In this document: piece by piece, positions 60,369 to 64,000 of the stretch | Position numbering within the stretch: position 1 is the stretch's first letter | How the letters are laid out: each line of letters opens with the position of its first letter | Assembly (NCBI RefSeq): GCF_002210295.1 | Contig: NZ_MWQH01000001.1 | Coordinates: 806,001 to 870,000 of the forward strand | Length of the DNA: 64,000 nucleotides | Reading direction: 5' to 3' | From: Fibrobacter sp. UWB5 | GTDB taxonomy: Bacteria > Fibrobacterota > Fibrobacteria > Fibrobacterales > Fibrobacteraceae | Notes under the pieces: model-generated | Told to the model about the DNA's origin: nothing | Seen by the model: the letters and a program-made list of their open reading frames with translations, nothing else | The model's database searches: none | Program-made: the position numbers and the translations under genes

Positions 60369-62000
60369 TTATTCCTTAATGCATCTGACGGGGACGTATT
60401 CGCCGTTTTCGCGGGGGTCGACTTTTTCGTAATGAGCGAAGAAGTCGCTGTTCATTGCGTATTCGCCTTCTTCGACCCAGAACAGGTTGTAGCCAGATAG
60501 AGTCATGTCCATGCCGTAGGGGTCTACGCCGCCGTTTTTTCTGAGCGACAGGCCGAATTCATCGGTGACGACTCTGGTGTTGCCTTGAATGTGGGTGCCT
60601 ATCGCGTACAGCTTGGGGTAGTATTTATCCGCTTCGGAGTAAGACATTTCTGTGATGTGGTTCCAGTCTTCTTTGGTGGGTAAGCGCCAGCCGGTGGGGC
60701 AAACTTTCTTGATTACGTTGACGGTGTAGAATCGGCTGGCTCCGTCGCAATAGGCGTTTTCGCTGGGGTCGTGCTTTTTGTGTTCTGCGACCTTGGCGCA
60801 TTTGCTCTGGTTCACGAAAAGAGGATCGTCTTTGTCGTAGTAGTCGATGTCTTGCGCAAGCCAGGTTTTGCCTTCGTACACGGTTGTCTTGTACACATGC
60901 CCGTCGCGAGGGTCTTCGAAGGTGCCGTATTCAAAGTCCGGGTTCAAGAAATATTCTGCGGGTAACGATGCCGTGTTCGATATGGCGCGCCAGAAACTGT
61001 CGAGGCAGATGTAGGTCATGTCGTTGTTGTCGTTTCCCCTGACGACGACTCGGTCTCCGTTGTTGGTGCAAATCACGCCGTTCTTTTCTTTGCCGAGCAT
61101 TTCGAGCGTGACCCACGAACCTTCCTCGCATACAAAATGGTCTTTGTCCAAGGTAATCATGGTGTCGCCGACGCTTGCGTTGCAGTAGGGCATGCCGGCG
61201 CACTTTCGCCAGATGTTGCGCATGATGGCCAAGGGGTTGTTGATTTCGCTCATGCTGATGGCGCAGCCCAGGGGCATAAACAACATTGGGTAACCGTCCA
61301 AGGCGGCGTATGGGACTTGGTTGATGCAGTAGTTGTCCGCTTCTAGCGTGCCGTCGGCAAAGTCGTCGACCAAATCTTGATTCAGCGTGTTCTCGCTTTT
61401 GTTTCCGTAAAGGAAGAATAGCGTGTATTCCAGTTGATATTCCGCGATGTAGGGGTTCTCCTGGAATAGGGTGTCTAGGCCGAGTTCGCGCTGGAGTTCT
61501 TCGATGGCGATGTCTCTTGCGGAGTCGTTGCTTAAGCCTTGCTGTACGAGGACCTCGACTCGTTTCTGGATAAAGGCGTCGACCACGCCGAAGGTTTCGC
61601 TTTCTACGGGGGCGGTGGGCCTACAGCCTCTTTCTTGCGGAAAACTGATTCCGCCTGCTGGGCCGGAACCTGATTGCGTGGCGCTTGAAGATGATGTGGT
61701 TGACGCGGCGGCGCTTGAAGAAGACTGTGTGCCTGTAACTGTGCCGCTTGACAGCGGAGCGTCCGAAGCGGTGTCGCTAGATTGTGTCTCGGCTGCGGAG
61801 CTCGACGACAAGGCGCTTTTGCCGGACGATGGCGATTCCTTGTCTGGAGTTGCGTTGCTTTCGCTGGAATATGAGATTTCGGATGATGAAATCTCCGAAA
61901 CCAGTGGTTCGGTTTCGGGCGAGTTGGCGTTACTGCCGGAATCGTTTCCGCAGGCGCACAGAAAGAATGAAACTAATCCCCAAAAAATTTTCTTCTTCAT
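60369..62000 (-). CDS. Lipoprotein with FISUMP (Fibrobacter succinogenes major paralogous) domain
   Basis: A 543-residue protein with a short lipoprotein signal (FWGLVSFFLCAC). A Ser-rich spacer (about 20-120, SSSS and SSGT runs) precedes an unrecognised region with several Cys. The last about 180 residues match the FISUMP domain TIGR02145: DPRDGHVYKTTVYEGKTWLAQDIDY, KVCPTGWRLPTKEDWNHIT, GYNLFWVEEGEYA. Many copies of this domain occur in Fibrobacter surface proteins of unknown role. It is convergent with the XRE gene and divergent from the aldolase. Confidence 0.88.
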   Translation of the reverse strand: MKKKIFWGLVSFFLCACGNDSGSNANSPETEPLVSEISSSEISYSSESNATPDKESPSSGKSALSSSSAAETQSSDTASDAPLSSGTVTGTQSSSSAAASTTSSSSATQSGSGPAGGISFPQERGCRPTAPVESETFGVVDAFIQKRVEVLVQQGLSNDSARDIAIEELQRELGLDTLFQENPYIAEYQLEYTLFFLYGNKSENTLNQDLVDDFADGTLEADNYCINQVPYAALDGYPMLFMPLGCAISMSEINNPLAIMRNIWRKCAGMPYCNASVGDTMITLDKDHFVCEEGSWVTLEMLGKEKNGVICTNNGDRVVVRGNDNNDMTYICLDSFWRAISNTASLPAEYFLNPDFEYGTFEDPRDGHVYKTTVYEGKTWLAQDIDYYDKDDPLFVNQSKCAKVAEHKKHDPSENAYCDGASRFYTVNVIKKVCPTGWRLPTKEDWNHITEMSYSEADKYYPKLYAIGTHIQGNTRVVTDEFGLSLRKNGGVDPYGMDMTLSGYNLFWVEEGEYAMNSDFFAHYEKVDPRENGEYVPVRCIKE

Positions 62001-62057
62001 AGTGTATAAAATAACTTTAAATTGCGGGAATGGCTTGGATTTTCTTTGATTTTATAT

Positions 62058-62242
62058 ACGCAAAATATGCGTAAAATAAAAATTGCGCGAACAGCCTTCG
62101 CCTGCTTGGTTATGAAGATTCTTATTCAAATGTCGGGCGTTTTTCGTTTCTGGAGGTCTGTTTTTCGGTTTTGGGGAATTTCTAACCCATTGATTTTGAT
62201 AGAATTATAAACTTTTTGTTAAAAATAACGCAAAATATGCGT
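62058..62242. promoter_or_regulatory. Two identical 15-bp imperfect palindromes, candidate operators
   Basis: ACGCAAAATATGCGT occurs at 62058-62072 and again at 62228-62242, each with arms ACGCA/TGCGT around a 5-base centre. They lie in the divergent intergenic region 62001-62345 between the FISUMP lipoprotein and the aldolase gene, at the end near each gene. No credible gene lies between them. Confidence 0.65.
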
Positions 62243-62345
62243 TGAAAATGTTCTTTTTTGAACGAAATGTTTTAAGGCTCTTGACCGGTGTCTTCGTAGA
62301 ACCTATCTTTGCCTGCGAAAGAAAAACAATCCGAAAAGGTAAAAC

Positions 62346-63287
62346 ATGTACTACGAAAGCATCAAAGTTTTGGACTGCACCATCCGCGATGGTGGCTTGG
62401 TCAACAAGCACGACTTCTCTCTCGAATTTGTGCGTCGCCTTTACACCCTCCTGTCTGCCGCCGGTGTGGACTATATGGAAATGGGCTACAAGAACTCTCC
62501 GGATCTCTTTGACCCCAAGGAATACGGTCCGTGGAAGTTCTGCGATGACGATCTGCTCTGGAAGGTGAAAGACGGTATCGATTCCAAGATCAAGATGGCT
62601 GTGATGGCTGATGTGGGCCGCGTGAACATGGATGCCGTGAAGCCCGCTAGCGAAAGCCCGTACCAGATGTTCCGCGTGGCTAGCTACGTGAAGAACATCG
62701 ACAAGGGTATCGAAATGGTGAACGCCTTCCACGAAATGGGTTACGAAACCACCCTCAATATCATGGCTGTGAGCCGTGACCGTGGTCCGGAACTGGACGA
62801 AGCCCTGCACCAGGTGAACGAAGAGTGCAAGGCCGACGTGCTTTACCTCGTGGACAGCTTCGGCGCCTTCTACCAGGAAGACATCGATAAGGAAATTACC
62901 CGCTACCGCGGTATCGTGAAGGGCAAGAAGTTCGGCTTCCATGGTCACAACAACCAGCAGCTCGCCTTCTCCAACACGATTCAGGCTATCATCGACCACG
63001 TGGATTACCTCGATGGTTCCGTGTCCGGTATGGGCCGTGGCGCCGGTAACTGCACCACCGAACTGTTGCTCGGTTTCTTGAAGAACCCGAAGTACGACCT
63101 GCGTCCGGTACTCGATGCCTACCAGGAACTGTTCTTGCCGCTCAAGGAAAAGTACGAATGGGGTTACATCATTCCGCAGATGATTACGGGTATGCTGAAC
63201 CGCCACCCGCAAGACGCCATCGCCGTCCGCAAGACCGAAGACCGCGACAATTACACGAAATTCTATAACCACATGATGAACGATTAG
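62346..63287 (+). CDS. HMGL-like (DRE-TIM) aldolase-type protein
   Basis: A 313-residue TIM-barrel protein. VLDCTIRDGGLVNKHDF is the D-x-R-D-G metal/substrate motif of the HMGL-like (DRE-TIM) metallolyases, VDSFGAFYQEDIDKEI and FGFHGHNNQQLAFSN hold the second part of the site (H-x-H-N). The family includes 4-hydroxy-2-oxovalerate aldolase, citramalate and isopropylmalate synthases; the lack of a long C-terminal regulatory domain and the short length favour a lyase or aldolase. Such genes sometimes accompany sugar-nucleotide pathways. The substrate is unknown. Preceded by the palindrome pair; the reading frame begins MYYESIKV. Confidence 0.85.
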   Translation: MYYESIKVLDCTIRDGGLVNKHDFSLEFVRRLYTLLSAAGVDYMEMGYKNSPDLFDPKEYGPWKFCDDDLLWKVKDGIDSKIKMAVMADVGRVNMDAVKPASESPYQMFRVASYVKNIDKGIEMVNAFHEMGYETTLNIMAVSRDRGPELDEALHQVNEECKADVLYLVDSFGAFYQEDIDKEITRYRGIVKGKKFGFHGHNNQQLAFSNTIQAIIDHVDYLDGSVSGMGRGAGNCTTELLLGFLKNPKYDLRPVLDAYQELFLPLKEKYEWGYIIPQMITGMLNRHPQDAIAVRKTEDRDNYTKFYNHMMND

Positions 63288-63498
63288 GAGGCGAATCCAG
63301 CACGAAAGTGCTCGCACTTTCGTATTGGTGAGCCGACGAATCGTGGACTTGAGCCCGTAGGGCGAAAGGCCAACGACTAATAAGCCTAGCATTGCGATAA
63401 GCTATCCAGGTCTTAGGGCGGAGCCCTAGGAGAAGGGGTAGTGGAAAACGCAGCAGGGCTGCGATTGTAACGAGGGGGATTCTTCCCCCTTTGTTTTT
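63288..63498 (+). other. Gene-free stretch with four hairpins and a terminator
   Basis: After the aldolase stop: ACGAAAGTGC/GCACTTTCGT (63302-63323), GCCC-GTA-GGGC (63353-63363), TAGGGC-GGA-GCCCTA (63414-63428) and GGGGGATTCTTCCCCC followed by TTTGTTTTTTT (63473-63498), a clear plus-strand terminator. It could be a long 3' untranslated region or a structured RNA. I see no tmRNA, RNase P or known riboswitch pattern. Confidence 0.55.
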
Positions 63499-63514
63499 TT
63501 ACTAGCTTATACAT

Positions 63515-64000
63515 GTGCGTTACTTATTCCTGCTGATTGCATTTGTGTTTGGGTGGTCTGCCTCGTTTGCGGCAGACGCCGTAGACTCGCTTGCGTCAGA
63601 GAATAAGTTGTCCGAAATCAGTACGGTCCCTTTGCCGGGGCAGACCGCCTACATGGAACAGGGGCTTTCGTTCGGTATGGGTTTCGGTGTTTACGACCCG
63701 CTGGACGAGTGCGACTGCATGGGTGCCTGGCAGGTGCAGCTGGAGTATTTCTATTCCGACTGGATTAGCGGCGGTGCCGATGTCCGCTTTTTCGGGGGCG
63801 ACCTGGACCGCGATGCGATGATCATGTACCAGCGCTACCGCTTGAATGTGCGCCTCCATAAGGCTTCCGATGATTTCGACCTGTACGTGGAGCCGTTCCT
63901 GGGCCTTGAAAACACGAGTATTTCGGCCTTCAGAAAGCAGGTGCGCGGCAAAAAGACCCCGTCGAAACAGCAACATTATTGGTGGGACGACGATGACGAG
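63515..64000 (+). CDS. Outer-membrane-type secreted protein, N-terminal part
   Basis: The frame starting at GTG 63515 (an ATG overlaps it at 63513 but is in another frame that stops at once) stays open for 162 codons to the window edge. A signal peptide (RYLFLLIAFVFGWSASFA) is followed by alternating hydrophobic/polar strands (YMEQGLSFGMGFGVYDPL, WQVQLEYFYSDWISGGADVRFFGG, YRLNVRLHK, FDLYVEPFLGLENTS), as in outer-membrane beta-barrels. No specific family is recognised. No good ribosome binding site is seen before the GTG, so the exact start is uncertain. Confidence 0.7.
   Translation, partial: MRYLFLLIAFVFGWSASFAADAVDSLASENKLSEISTVPLPGQTAYMEQGLSFGMGFGVYDPLDECDCMGAWQVQLEYFYSDWISGGADVRFFGGDLDRDAMIMYQRYRLNVRLHKASDDFDLYVEPFLGLENTSISAFRKQVRGKKTPSKQQHYWWDDDDE

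Noticed and set aside
62022-62210. 62-codon frame between the two palindromes
   Set aside because: No ribosome binding site, no domain, and part of its start overlaps the first palindrome; probably non-coding.
63288-63498. tmRNA, RNase P RNA or riboswitch in the stretch after the aldolase
   Set aside because: Hairpins are present, but no tag ORF, tRNA-like end or known aptamer core could be found.

Overview
The window looks like a chromosomal piece of a Fibrobacter species (F. succinogenes or a close relative). It carries a TIGR02147-type regulator next to a lipoprotein, a lipoprotein with a 'Fibrobacter succinogenes major paralogous' (FISUMP) domain, Ser/Gly-rich secreted giants, and several fibre-degrading enzymes (three GH26, one GH30, one GH9) that share a short C-terminal module ending in Lys. 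This is read from the sequence only; no database search was possible.

Layout. 1-12.4 kb: central metabolism and housekeeping (partial Fe-alcohol dehydrogenase, PAP2 phosphatase, pgk, folB, ComM-like ATPase, SpoVG, acyl-ACP thioesterase, GlgE-like maltosyltransferase) and a lipoprotein/TIGR02147 pair. 12.4-21 kb: GNAT acetyltransferase, three tRNAs (Leu-CAG, Gly-TCC, Gly-GCC), small membrane proteins, the infC-rpmI-rplT operon, a membrane class III cyclase and hemW. 21-28 kb: two very large secreted proteins in tandem. 28-36 kb: a sigma-70 factor, a run of methyltransferase, glycosyltransferase and flippase-like genes, a long ORF that joins a UvrD-type helicase to a PlsC-type acyltransferase, murI and an unrecognised gene. 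36-55.5 kb: a polysaccharide-degradation zone (GH30, GH57/DUF3536, three tandem GH26, aldose epimerase, GH9) with nth-cysE-hpt and mnmE plus a sugar transporter embedded. 55.5-60.4 kb: a compact CRISPR-Cas9 locus. 60.4-64 kb: FISUMP lipoprotein, aldolase-type TIM-barrel enzyme and the start of an outer-membrane-type protein.

The most interesting region is 55.8-60 kb. A 1031-residue Cas9 with all RuvC and HNH catalytic residues stands alone, without cas1 or cas2. A tracrRNA gene can be read on the minus strand just upstream, with a TTGACT-17-TATAAT promoter, a 24-bp anti-repeat and a terminator hairpin. Downstream lie ten 36-bp repeats and nine 30-bp spacers. In the crRNA sense (minus strand) every repeat ends in TATATT, which suggests promoters inside the repeats as known for some type II-C arrays. 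The one degenerate repeat keeps exactly this promoter-like half and has lost the tracrRNA-pairing half. A possible extra structured RNA and an XRE regulator with a sequestered ribosome binding site follow the array.

Other points are the helicase-acyltransferase ORF, the shared C-terminal modules on secreted enzymes (possibly type IX secretion signals), three long palindromes in divergent intergenic regions, and imperfect repeats near tRNA-Gly(GCC). Most operons end in clear intrinsic terminators, which helps to define transcription units.
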